From assembly GCA_949825025.1 (NCBI GenBank), contig OX463783.1:16651628-16715627 (forward strand): a stretch of 64,000 nt of DNA, written 5' to 3'. Below the pieces are notes generated by a model that was not told the DNA's origin, searched no databases, and saw only the letters and a program-made list of their open reading frames with translations. Of this stretch, positions 17,942-30,102 are shown in pieces (positions within the stretch are counted from its first letter, which is position 1; each line of letters opens with the position of its first letter). The position numbers and the translations under genes are program-made. The stretch comes from Siphlonurus alternatus (lineage: Eukaryota > Arthropoda > Insecta > Ephemeroptera > Siphlonuridae).

Positions 17942-17974
17942 GCAAGATCCCTTTACTTAGTAAAGGGATCTTGC
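17942..17974. repeat. Perfect 15-bp-arm hairpin downstream of R2
   Basis: GCAAGATCCCTTTAC, a 3-nt loop, then GTAAAGGGATCTTGC. It lies about 290 bp past the R2 stop and just after its probable polyadenylation signal. Role unknown. Confidence 0.7.
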
Positions 17975-18433
17975 TTATATATAGGTACCATCCAAACTAT
18001 AACAAAATGTGATTTGTTGATTTTTAAAATGTTATTTTTTTATCTAAAATAAAACAATAAAATAATTTTATTTTGATGAGTTTTATTACACATATTTGTA
18101 GCTATTTAATTTAATAGTAATTTTTACCCCTATAAATGTTCTCCACCAAGTTTTATTGTCTCAATTTAGTTGCAATTATATTCCTTCCAATAACCCATGA
18201 ATAAAGACAAAAATTATTTGTAAAATATTAAGATAAAAATAGGCACCATATTTTTTTTAGTCTAAATTCAACTTAATTCATAAAAAAGGATATTATAGGA
18301 GAGTTAAAAAGTAAATGAGGGCATCAATATGGCAGAGTTTGAGAGTAAAAGCCAGGATCACCAAATTACATTACAAGGGAGAGCACGTACGTTACCCGTT
18401 CTCTGTATACAGTCTCTACAGGACAGGTCTATA

Positions 18434-18716
18434 ATAGAGGCTTCAAGTGTTCTCCGCAGCAAGAAAATTTTCTCCATGTTAAAAAAGTTGACATTTTTCT
18501 CAGTAAATATTAGATCTATTGATTTGAAAAATATATAGGGATCTTTTGATAACAAATAAAAAAACTATGGTCTTTTTTCCTGTTAATAAATATTTTATAT
18601 GGATACCCAAAAAGCAATTTCGAGTTTTTTTCATATAAGTTCATATAAGTTTGGTGTATATATATATAAATAGGATGATGGGATCACCAAAATCAGCTGA
18701 CTTAAAGCCTCTATTT
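18434..18716. mobile_element. MITE-6, copy 1
   Basis: Ends AGAGGCTTCAAGTGTTC and AAAATCAGCTGACTTAAAGC; the interior contains AAAAAGCAATTTCGAGTTTT. A diverged second copy lies at 54902-55182. The open frames here are repeat by-products. The surrounding 17657-19078 spacer otherwise shows no gene. Confidence 0.65.
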
Positions 18717-19078
18717 AGATAATATGTTCTATTTAGGTGGGCAAGACCATGAGTTCTATGAGGGTGAAAGGTGAATGTAATTTTCTTTCTACAGTGCTGA
18801 TAAGTATATATAACATTCAAGATGTCGCGAGATGCATATAATTCACTGCGCATAATTTTTTTAATTTAAAGATATGTGTTATATTTTTCCTCGTAGCGTA
18901 CTTAACTTTAAATGAAAAAAAAATATAATTTTATTAAAAGCTAAGTTACATACAAAATGATTCGATTGTGGTTAATTAGTTGCTTTCTTACTTCCTGTGA
19001 TAACATTAGTTGCTGTGCGAGAACGGGAGACTTTTACTTGATACTAAAACTACATACAGTCTACATACTTCGTGCATC

Positions 19079-19133
19079 ATGGCGAAGCTTGTCCTGTGTG
19101 TCGTTATTATCTGTACTACTGTCGTATCAGGTA

Positions 19134-19176
<43 letters not shown>

Positions 19177-22100
19177 AAATACTTTAAATCTTCAAAAAAA
19201 TATAATATTATCAATTTTGTATTAAAAAAGGGATATAATATTATTTGCTTAATTATTTCACATATTATAATGTCAAAAATAACTATAACCATTTTAATAT
19301 ATTTTATACGTATATACATATAATTAATACAGTATACTGTATAATACGTATAAATAAACTCATTAATACTTATTTGTTTGTTTTTTAAAATTATTTACAC
19401 ATTGAACTTAACATGTATTAACATGTTTGTTATTATAACAGAGGTAAAATATAGAGAAAAAAATATGCATATACTTCTGATAAAAAGTCGACATTGTTAT
19501 TTAAATTTGATTCTTTTTTAGTTGCTGCTAATGAAACTCTTGTGGGACCCCAAAGACCTTTCAAAGCAGAAGTTATCTTGGACAAGGTTCCACCAACTGA
19601 ACGTAAGTTAACACTTTAAAAATAACAATCACCTGTACTTAACCAGAATATTATTATATATATGGAATGACAATAATTATCCCAATATTATACTGTGTCC
19701 TCCATTTTTGAGAATTGAAATGCTGATTCTTAATTTATTAAAAAAATATCTACAGTTACTAATTTGATGTGCAATTATTTATAATGCTTTTTAGTATGTA
19801 TAACAATTCTTTTATTACAAATTAAAATTCAAATTTTAATAAATTGAAACCAATTTTATAAGGGAATGAAACCATTGTAATACTGTATATTTAATGCAAC
19901 AAATTGTACTTTCAGTAATTTCTGGAAAGATTTGTGAGAGACCGACAGAAAACGTCAGTTTGTTTCTAAACTGCCGGTCTGCCAGTCCGACAGGCAACTT
20001 CCCGAACGAACATGCTATTTGCGAGTGCGCACTGTGCCCCCTCACTTTGTCGCTACATTGCGGAAGTGACTTAAGATGGCACTCCTCTAGTCCCAGCGTC
20101 TGTGGTAAGTTAGCTGGTGTACGTACATTAGTACAAGCCAAGGAAGTATCATTATACAGGATTTTAACACAACTCAAATTTTTAATATAAAAAAAAAATC
20201 AATTAATCATTGTAAAAAGATAGCCCAAATCTGAACTTTTCTAAATTTAATCTAAAATACGAGAAGAGTATCTTGTATATTAAAAAAAAAAAAATGTGTC
20301 ATACATTTTTTTTAAATTGCTATTAAAAACTTACTCAGAGCTTGAAACATAGTTATTTAAGAATTTTCATCATCGATATCAATTATATGGATATAGCTGA
20401 GGTGATGAACTGAGGTGAAAGTTCATACTGACTTCACTTTTGTCGCAGATACCACGGACCCCGAGTACCACTGTGGTATTTGCAAGCTGGAGACCCTACC
20501 GAAAGAAGTTCTTTGTCTCAAGAGCCTGACGATGAAGTACGGATATTACCGAGAGGTCATCAGCTGTACGTGTCGTAGCAACTGTCGAACCACCACGCTT
20601 GAGTGTCTGTCTTCTGGAGAGTGGCGCTACGTCAATCAAACCGACCTCTGTGCTGGTCAGTGAGAAAATGATAGTAAAAATTAGAAGAGTTTGAAGCCAG
20701 CCGCTATATGGACTACATTCTAGTTTTTTTATTGCGACTTCAAGTTATATCGAGTCAATATTTTTTGAAAAAATTTTGAAACTCCCTTAAAATCATGCTG
20801 CAGAATACTGTGACTTCATAGTCATGCAAATATTTAACATGCATGACTATGACGTCACAGGTTCTTTCTCCAACAGGGTGTTAGAGAGTTAAAATTGAAA
20901 AAAATTACTCATAACTCAATTAAGGTCCTCTATTCAAGTATGCAATTAAAAAAAATCATGAAGGTTGTCCATTGCGTTTAAAAGTGACGTCAGCACGTCG
21001 TGTTTTAGCAGCGTATTTTATTGGCCAGCTGCTCTATAACCTATAATAGTTATCAGTATAAGGTTTGACTTAATTAGCGAACTGTTCCGAAGGTTGACGA
21101 AAATATTCGAGAATCGTACTTCTTCAACTTTGCCATCCTCGATTTATAAATTATCCTTGAGACAACTGTTATAATAATTTACTATGACGTACTTTGGAGG
21201 CGATTCACAGATTTAGTTTTACTACAAATAGTGGTTAAATCCGGTGCATGAACATAAAAGTCATAATATAATAAGATGGGCTTGTAGGATAAAAAATACA
21301 ATTGTGAATATCCACTCCACATTATGTTGTATATATTAATTATAATCATCTTACGAACGTACGTATAATGAAGTTCCTTAATTGCTATCGTATTAAGTTA
21401 TCACGAAACTTACGGTGCATAACACATGTTGTTGCTTTATTTTTGTGTAAATTAATTCAATATTTTTAATTATAAAAATAAATTTAAAAATCTCTCAAAT
21501 TCAATTTTTTCGTTATTTTTGCAATGGAAATTTGGTGTATAGAAATAATGTGATTCTAACTTTTACGGGCATATTCAATAAAATTTTACTTTAATTGTAT
21601 TAACATGTAAAAAAAAATGCATTTATAACATTAAAGATTAGGCGCAATTAGCTCACTATGTAAAATTTAAAAACATGATATTTGCTAAGGAGATACATAA
21701 TATAACCAATAATAACATTACGTTCTCCATCCAGCGTCGTCATTTAAACAAGACGACCCGGACCCAAACTTGGACATCTCATTCAGGACCGGCGCGTACA
21801 CAAACATGTGTGGTAATGGGTACAAGCTTCGAGGTCCGGGCGTGGTACGCTGCGTGGAGGGTCTGTTGAGCTCTTACGACAAGCCGGCCTGTGTGAAACC
21901 CACCAGTAAGTACAACGTGGTTCAAATACACTCTAACTAATATGGTTTTAATTTCCGTGAATATTCATCTGGACTAAACTTATTCTTTTCCTCTTTTTAT
22001 TTGAGTTCTTAAAAATTTACAATGTCATTTTTGAAACCCAAATATTTTCATGCTTAAATGTAAAGAGGAAGGGAAAAAACTACTAGCTAGAACAGCAATA

Positions 22101-23436
22101 TAATTTAGCTTGAGTTTATCGATCATTCTGGCAACTCTTAAGGTAGAGATAATGCCAATCAGCTGTTTGACGTAGTCCCCTTTGATTAGCACGTATATAA
22201 ACCTTAGCATGGCAAATTCACAAAAATTCTGAAATTTTTTTCAGAGGCAGATTAGTGATAAGAAAAATTAAAAAAAAAAAAATAACGAGCCGTTTTTTTT
22301 AAACTATTTTTTTTTTTAATTTTCAGCATAGAGCTTTCCCACGAAGAGACAAACTAAAAACTTAATTTAAAAAAAATCGTCTCAGTTAATTGTTTTGAAA
22401 CTTTTTCTATCGCATTTAGGCACTAATATCTGCCTTTTAAAAAAATTTCAGAATTTTTGTGAATTTGCTAAGGTTTACATGTTAATCAAAAGAGACTACG
22501 TCGAACAGCTGATCGACGTTATCTCTACCTTAACCCCCTCTTTGTATATCATTTTTGTTTATGTTATCTCTGATATTCATTATGGTGCTATGTTGGGTTT
22601 GGGTGTCAATTCACTATATACATATTGAATTAAAAATAAGTAATAATTAATGAGAAATAAATTCTCCTATTATATATGTAATGTTTTTTTAATCAATTAT
22701 TCAGTTTTTATCTTATTTGTGTTCACTTCCAATTTTTTTAATTTCATTAAATTTTCTATTTAAAACCTGCTTAAAACACTGATATTTTTTTATCTAATCT
22801 TTTGTAATTTCAACAGATGACGGTAAAAATACTGTAACTTCAATCAATGAAGAGACAAACACCGACGAATCAGAAAATTTGAGTACCAGCATTATCATCT
22901 CTATATTTATAGTTGCTTTATTATGTATGCTCATCATAGGAATAATCTTATGGTATAAGAAAACAGGACGAATACTTTGTTTCAAAGGTGTTAATTCATA
23001 CCATGCTGGTTCAGAAATGCAGAATTATTCATCTCCTGAATGTGGTAGACAAGAAAGTGTCGCAGGATCTGCGCAAGCGCAACAAGCGGCAAGTGAACCA
23101 GATTACCTGGAGACTATGGAGGAAAATCATTACGATGAATTGGGACCTGTAGAGGAGAATAAAAATCACGTTTCGAGAGCTACCAAGGAGGAGGAGGCGA
23201 AGTATGAAAACTATGGAGAGAGACCACTTTACGATGATGTTGGCCCTAATTCTCCACGCTTTCCTGAAAATGAAGAACCACTTTACGATGATGTTGGCCC
23301 AAATTCTCCACCCATTTCTCAAAACGAAGAACCAATTTACGATGATGTTGGTCCAAATTCTCCACACTTTAATGAAAACGAAGAACCACTTTACGATGAT
23401 GTTGGTCCCTATTTACCCCCCATTCCTAAAAAGTAA
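19079..23436 (+). CDS. R3: A-B-C module receptor with a multivalent YDDVGP tail, 6 exons, 439 aa
   Basis: Exons 19079-19130, 19522-19602, 19916-20104, 20449-20655, 21735-21905, 22817-23436; all introns phase 1. Signal peptide 1-17. Linker exon 18-44 has FKAEVIL. Module A 45-107 has 7 Cys (CECALC core). Module B 108-176 has 8 Cys (HCGIC, CTCRSNC, then a Cys before GEW). Module C 177-233 is sushi-like (MCGNGYKLRGPGVVRC). A short stalk leads to a transmembrane helix at about 257-280. The roughly 160-residue tail has PDYLETMEENHYDELGP, YENYGE, and then four tandem 18-residue units with the core YDDVGP (23224-23433). Such Tyr motifs are typical of SH2-binding scaffolds; kinase and ligand are unknown. 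It faces R4 tail to tail. A (GA)n run follows the first donor. Confidence 0.87.
19138..19172. repeat. (GA)n microsatellite next to a splice donor
   Basis: Begins 8 bp after the first exon-intron junction of R3. Confidence 0.9.
22138..22533. mobile_element. MITE-4 fold-back element, copy 1 (R3 intron 5)
   Basis: Ends TTAAGGTAGAGATAATGCC and ACGTTATCTCTACCTTAA. Mirrored internal blocks include GCAAATTCACAAAAATTCTG / CAGAATTTTTGTGAATTTGC. A second copy lies at 57171-57630. Confidence 0.75.
23224..23433 (+). repeat. 54-bp coding tandem repeat in R3 (about 3.9 units)
   Basis: Each unit encodes P-[LI]-YDDVGPNSP followed by seven variable residues and an acidic EE; the last unit is truncated (YDDVGPYLPP). 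Tyr, Asp-Asp, Val-Gly-Pro are unchanged in all four units while the spacer varies, which suggests selection on the motif. Confidence 0.9.
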
Positions 23437-25022
23437 TGCAGAAAATTAAGTATATATAAAAATACTATAAATATGTATTGTTATAACCGTTAATCGTATA
23501 TAGGCATATAGTTCATGTATTATAGAGAAACACAAAATTAACTAAATTATAAGCGGCGTTCAACGGTGCTTCTTTACGAGACACATCAAAGTACTACACA
23601 GCAGACCAGCCGTTGTTAGTGCGGACTGAATTGTGTACCACCGCCATCACCACAATGAGCACCAGCAGCAGCACGCCCGCCTCATCTGCTCGCCGAGAAA
23701 CCGAAGGGAATAAGCGGAGGCCAGCGCAACACTATATACAGTTAAATTTATTTTATATTCTTTCCGGAAGTATCAAGAAGTGTAAGATTTATTATAAGAT
23801 TTTGTAACATATAGATTGGTCATTATACTCCTATTTAAAAAAAAAAAAAAACTCTGCAAAATTTCAAAACTGAAACAGAGTAGCAAAAAACTTCGAACTT
23901 TCAGTTACTTCCAGACGGATTCATATGCTTAAGTAGTGTTAAATTTGTTTGACTTTCTTTCCGGAAGTATATAACCTTAAGTGTAAGGTTTCTGTTCTTC
24001 CTGTGTGTAGTTGAGTTTTGAAACTTTGCAGGGATTAAAAAAAATGTTCAACAATGTAAATTTTATTGGAAAAAAATAAACTTTATTTTTTAATCATAGT
24101 TTAATATTTTATTATTATAATTATTACATTTATAACTATAAATACTATAACATAATTATAAGATTTGTTATTATATTTTGTGATTTTGCAATTTATATCA
24201 CTGAATTTGTAAAATAATAAAATAATTAAGGAATAATATATTATACAGCATTTATTTACTTCTTAAAAACATTCAAAATAATCTGTTACATCCGTGAGAT
24301 AGATCCCCAGCATTGCTCGTTTCACCAGTTTTATTTTTATATTAAAGATGAGCTTTAAGCTGGTCAGTACTGACAGAATGTCTACCTCACAGTGAGATAA
24401 AGTACATACCAATTAACAAGTAGAAGATTGGACAATTTGTATATAACTTTAAATGAATAAAGTAAAATTTCAAGTCGATTCAAAACAAAAAACAAAGGGT
24501 AGTTTTAAATGAATACGCGATAAAAATAAAATCTTGTAAACTTATGTAAGTAAAACTAATCGTCTATTTTTAATTACAAACAACATTGTCAAGCATGATA
24601 AGTTTTTAAATATACATTTCAAAATATTTATAATTTACTTAAAGTTTAATTAATTATATTCGAGAGACGAGGTTATACAATAATACACAATGTTCCTCCA
24701 TGGATAATTTTATAAAAATGTTGTGTTTTTTTAGTGGTATATTAGATGATAAATATGCCTCATTCAATCAAATGCCACAACGACAATAGAAAGTAAGGAA
24801 AATTTGTATGAACGGAAGGGTCCTCTAACACTTTCAGTGCAAAACTATTTTTATTTTATCTTATCAATCCCCACTCTTCAATAATCAAATTATAAAAATA
24901 CATTTTAATCGTAATAATTTTACTAATACAGGTAGAGAAGCCAGTTGGATAGTTGTTATAATTCATCCCTCCAACAACCTCTTATATTTGACCCTCAAAA
25001 CTCGCAGTTTTTATTTCTTCTT
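23437..25022. other. R3-R4 convergent spacer
   Basis: A less AT-rich patch at about 23560-23735 (CACCAGCAGCAGCACGCCC) has only a 64-codon frame and is unassigned. Segment 23828-24830 is clearly similar to 31620-32590, the 3' flank of R5, so it belongs to the R4/R5 duplication. CTTTCCGGAAGTAT occurs twice (about 23760 and 23960), resembling the MITE-7 ends. No gene seen. Confidence 0.5.
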
Positions 25023-28000
25023 TTATTCCTTCGGCGAGGGTGGTCCCACGTCGTCATACTGCGCACTCTCTCCGGACCTGGCGAAGAAATTCTCGTACTC
25101 TCTACCCTGGACACCGGACCGTCCTGGTATGGCAAACTGAGGGTTAATTTCCTCGTACTCGGTACTTTCGAGCTTCACGGGGTCACCACCAGGAGACAGC
25201 AACGACACTTTGGATTCCACGTTGTTCCGGACGCCGGACGATCCTGCTTGTTGTTGTTGTTGTGCTAACTGAGGGTTTATTTCTTCATACTCGTGGCTCT
25301 CGTGAATCTCGAGGTATGCGGGGTCACCGCCAAGGCGCAGTAGTGGTGCATTGGCTTGAACCTGGACACCAGAAGGTCTTACCTGCTCGTCATGTTGGAG
25401 ATTGGAAGGTCCATGGTTCGCCATTGGGATTTGTGGCACTTCATTCGACTCTACTTTGAGACTTTTAGAACATAGCATTATGTTGTATTTATAACGGAGA
25501 GCTCCCAAGATAATTATTATGATGCAAATAATGATTATAATTGCTTGTATAATAATTACGATCGTGGATACTTCCACGTCGTTGTTAGTTGAAGATTCTT
25601 CTGAAGTATATTCAGCCATATTTGAAGTAGTTACAGAAGCTGAAATGTCTTCAGTGAGGGTACTTTTAGAAGATGTCGCAACTGTCATCAATGGTGTAGT
25701 ACTTTTGGATTTATAGGTTATAATATATGTAGTCAAAGGGCCAGCTGTAAGAAAAAAAAATTTGAAAAACTGAAAAGTAATTATTATTGAATGATTATTA
25801 ATTATTATTAATAATTATTAATAAATCTAAAAAAAATATGGAAGCAAACACAGTGGAAAAGAAAGTGGTGTAATTAAATAATTTTATTGTGTACTTTACT
25901 GCCTAACTATAAAATATATTGATAACGTTGGATATAATTTTTTCATGTATTACGATTTATATTTGTTACATAAATGTTGTAATTTATTTTTCTTATCTTA
26001 ATATTTTATATAATATATTCCAATAAATTTTGTAGCCTTATAGCACAAAAATAACACTGATTTATATTTTCTGAATATTCTTCATACTATATAGTTCCTT
26101 ATTCTTTGTAACTTTTATGTATTTTCTTAATTCTTAAATTAAAAAATCATAAAATAAATTTAGTTGTGAAGGCCTAGCTCAGCTGACCTTATCATATTTA
26201 TAACAAATGTTATTACCTATGACAAGCCTCTCACACTCAGGGTTGGTCATGTTGAACACTCCGTCCTTGCAGGTGGCTGCTCCCTCCCTCAGGGTCGTCA
26301 CCCCAGCAGGACACTTGACCGAGTAGCGACCTCCGGAGAACGAAACGTTCATGTTGTTCTCCACGGTGTGAAACGTTCGTTCTGTGCAAATGAATGTAAT
26401 TGATAAATGTGAAAACAATTTAATGTAGAAGTTAATGTAAGTTACATAATTATGCAGTGTAAATGTGTGATTAGCTAATTTAAACCACACTGCATGTCAA
26501 TTAGTTATTAATTATATAAAGTTTTTAATCAATTATTTAATTGTCAGTTAGAAGTACGTCTTATAATATTATTTAAAGTGTCTAATTATGGTTTACTCTA
26601 ACCACCGGGTAGAGATGATCGGAAGGGCTTTTCATTCACGGCTAGGAAATTACAACACTTGCCTCATTGGTATACAAATAGTATACAATCATGAAAATAG
26701 GATCAATATTTATTGAAGATGAGTTACCTAATCCAAGTTTTATCCCACATTTACAACAGACAAGCAATGTGTATTAGATTTAAAAGAGGGGGATTCAAAA
26801 AGACTTATCCGCGAGACTTAGCCGGCGGATAACTTGTCCACGTTCTAGTCTGGATAGCCTAAATACTTAGCCGCGCGGACAAGTATAAGGCTGGACAAGG
26901 GTTTGGATACGTCGGTCTGGACAAAAGTCATTTGGCCAAGCCTGTTGGCTAAAGTCCCGCGGACAACTAACCGCGCGGCTAAGTCTCGTGGACAAATCTC
27001 CCACCTGGATAAGGTTTTTAATTACGCCGCCATCTTGGATTACGTGCTAAATACGGTGATAATTGGACCGCCATATATCGTGATTTTATATTATATTACG
27101 TAAACATTGTGTTTAAAATTAATGTCATTTCAATCTTATTATTATTGGGGTGACATGGTTTAAAATTTTTGGCGCTTTTAACATTTTTTGTTATATTTCT
27201 CTAATTTCCCGTTCTGTGCGAGGCGCTGGTGGCATAATAATAAATTCATCGTTTATCGAGCCTCGCTGAATAACCCACGTTTTTTTTTCAATAAATTTAT
27301 ACCTTATACCCAATATTTGGATTAAATAATGGGTTTTTATTATCATATGATAATACTCTATTACAATTAATGACGGTACGTGAAATATCCATTAGAAAAT
27401 TGCTTATTTTGACGACATTTGAGGGCTTGATTTCAACCTCCTTGATTTTAGTTCATTTTCTGTTTGCCTCATTTACTTATTTTTAACATACAGGAGTTCA
27501 TACTCCTTAATTAAATGCTACCAGACTAATTATTAACTTAAAAAGAGCTTTATTTTTAATAACTGTTCGTGTTTAAATGTAAAAGTATAAAAAATTCGCA
27601 GAAGAAGTATCAGAAAATTACAGATGAATGGTATCATATCATAGAGCTATCCTAACTCGTCAAATTAAGCAATTTAACGTTAGATATTTCACTTACCTTT
27701 ATGAAATGTCATAGAGTAGTGTATTCTTGGGCTGGCCTTGTGCAATTATAGACAAAAATATCAGGTATTAATCGTCTAATTATTGAAAAATGAGCATAAC
27801 AAAATGTGTGCCAACAAAGAGGGCGGGGCTTGCTGATGATATAGAAAAGGGGGAGCGGGGGGAGGTAAACATTGAATATAAGCGCTAAATGTTTAAAACT
27901 AATTTTCCTATGTCTTATGCAAACTACACAAATTGATATTTAATCAAATTTGAACACAGTTGTTTAATAAATTTGCAATGAATCATCATATATGTAGATC

Positions 28001-29857
28001 CAATTATCACCGTATTTAACACGTAATCCAAGATGGCGGCGTAATTAAAAACCTTATCCAGGTGGGAGATTTGTCCACGAGACTTAGCCGCGCGGTTAGT
28101 TGTCCGCGGGACTTTAGCCAACAGGCTTGGCCAAATGACTTTTGTCCAGACCGACGTATCCAAACCCTTGTCCAGCCTTATACTTGTCCGCGCGGCTAAG
28201 TATTTAGGCTATCCAGACTAGAACGTGGACAAGTTATCCGCCGGCCAAGTCTCGCGGATAAGTCTTTTTGAATCCCCCTCAAATTGGATAAATTGTAAAA
28301 CAATATAAATATCTTGCTTTCATCAATGTATTATCAAAATAATTAAAATGTATCAAAATTTTCCTATGTAATTATAATACCATTAGAATTTTGTCACGTG
28401 CATACGTCCACAAAGATGTTGATCTTTATTTGACTTAGGTTTCCAATTTCCGTCACTATGACACGTCACTTTGATCTCTTGACAGTTTCTCTTACAGCGG
28501 CAGTTAATCTCTTCATTGAAGAATCCCGACTTGGTCCTCTGCTCACACTTCACGTTTTCAGGTGTGTTGGTATTTTGGCACATCCCGCACATAACATCGG
28601 GGGTTGACGGATCTGTGAGGCAAATAATTGAATATTTATATTCTAACGTAAGACTAAGCATGCAGTGTACGTATGCAGTCTTACAAGTTCTTCGTTGACG
28701 AAAAGAGAATAAAAATAGAAAAGCAGAATGTCTTAACTTCAGTCTTAACAGGTGAAGCATAATAATTCATTTTAGATTTGTTTATTGAGGCTTACTTCAA
28801 GTTCATAAATTAATATTTAAAATGTTTGTTTCTGATACAAGTTCAGCAAATTTTTGTTATTACATGCTCACCACAAACGTTATAAGTTGTCTCCGTATAC
28901 CATTTTCCATCTGAATGGCAAGTCAGCTCCAACAGCAGGTAGCAGAGAGCACATTCGCACGTCGCTTTGCTCGCGGGGAAGTCTCCACCAACAGCCCGGC
29001 AGTTTGAGAACTTTCCGTAGTCTACTTTGGGCTTGTCACATGTGTGAACTTTACTTGAGCCTGAAAGTACACCATAATTATATATGCGACGAGCCAAAAT
29101 ATTATATCTGTGGCATACCGTGTGTTAATCACATGCATTTTGTAATATATGGCAAAGTATACTATATTTATTAAAAAATTAATCATATCATAAAAATTAA
29201 AAGTACTAAAAAAAGGCTGTAAGAAAAGAAAATAGTTTTTAACGTATGAAATTATTTTTAAAAAAATAAGATTTAAATATTAAACTATAGTAGTCAAAAA
29301 TTATTTTTCTATAATATAAAGAAGCAAAATTGATTATCTGTAATACTGAAATTTCAACCGCAAATACGCCAAATAGACTTGTCTTGCTTCATACAGTTAT
29401 GTTATTCTCTCACCTCTGAATGGTGACGTCGTAGCTGGCAGAGTTGTCCACAACACAACCTCAGCCTCTCTTCCATTGCTTGCAAGTTTTCCACCTGTGA
29501 CTGAAATTTTATTATATAACGTTATGTTAAAGATTTTTTTTTTTACTTATCTGTTGTAAATTCGTGAATGTCAATTAACAGAGTGTAGTAATGACTTATA
29601 ATAATTATGTAAAAGCATCTGTATTTTTTCTTGTCTAAAATACTGTACTTTGTTTTGTTCAAAAATACTATCAAATTGTAATTTACTAGTTGATTGTGGG
29701 GGGATGGAGGGGTACAAAGTGTTAAAATCTGATTAAGGACCAAATTTAAGTCTTGATTTAATTACTTTAGAACCCAATTTCTCAAGACTTAATTAAAAAG
29801 GAAAAAAAAAACAAGATTTAAATATGTCTCTTCTTATTTTGCTCCATATATAGGACC

Positions 29858-29904
<47 letters not shown>

Positions 29905-30048
29905 ACACGTACTTTTTGCTGAATTGCCTAAAAAAATTAAATTATCTTTATCTATTACAAGATATGTTTTATTCTTACCTTGTGTGTGAATGAGGTCTAC
30001 ATTTCCACATATTAAAAAAAAACTTGTGAGATATAAGGCACCCCACAT
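25023..30048 (-). CDS. R4: A-B-C module receptor with YEEI/YENF/YDDV tail, 6 exons, 479 aa
   Basis: Exons in transcription order on the minus strand: 30048-29979, 29500-29414, 29060-28872, 28612-28406, 26381-26217, 25744-25023; all introns phase 1. Signal peptide 1-23 (MWGALYLTSFFLICG). Linker 24-52 with REAEVVL. Module A 53-115, 7 Cys (CECALC, CHSDGKW). Module B 116-184, 8 Cys (CGMC, CRCKRNC, CHSDGNW). Module C 185-239, 3 Cys. Thr/Ser stalk, then a transmembrane helix at about 300-322 made almost only of Ile. The long tail holds AYLEIHESHEYEEI (ITAM-like, spacer 5), a second STEYEEI, REYENF and a terminal QYDDVGPPSP. YEEI is the classical preferred site of Src-family SH2 domains. The intron between the B and C exons holds a 1.5-kb inverted-repeat element. 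R5 is its partial duplicate. Confidence 0.88.
26786..28280. mobile_element. 1.5-kb element with ~285-bp inverted arms (R4 intron)
   Basis: The left arm, from about 26786 to 27080 (GAGGGGGATTCAAAAAGAC, then many GCGCGG/CCGCGG-containing motifs), is repeated nearly exactly and inverted at about 27990-28280. About 900 bp of unrelated AT-rich DNA lies between, with no transposase-like frame. The arms encode identical 'open frames' only because they are copies of each other. Probably a non-autonomous fold-back DNA transposon. Confidence 0.85.
29856..29905. repeat. (TA)n microsatellite
   Basis: TA dinucleotides in the first intron of R4. Confidence 0.9.
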
Positions 30049-30102
30049 TTTCACTAAGGCAATTTTGCTGCAGATTGGATGTTTTATCAACTTTTTTACA
30101 CT

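Noticed and set aside
21735..21905. Classifying module C as a complete sushi/CCP domain
   Set aside because: The usual first Cys is missing in all copies except R8, so I call it sushi-like only.
23029..23367. 112-codon minus-strand frame
   Set aside because: Antisense shadow of the R3 tandem repeat; no independent features.
25023..25716. Plus-strand frames opposite the R4 tail exon
   Set aside because: Antisense shadows; the minus-strand frame has the splice sites, membrane helix and family motifs.
26903..28163. Two identical open frames starting MDTSVWTKVIW
   Set aside because: They are the two arms of one inverted-repeat element read in opposite directions, not genes.
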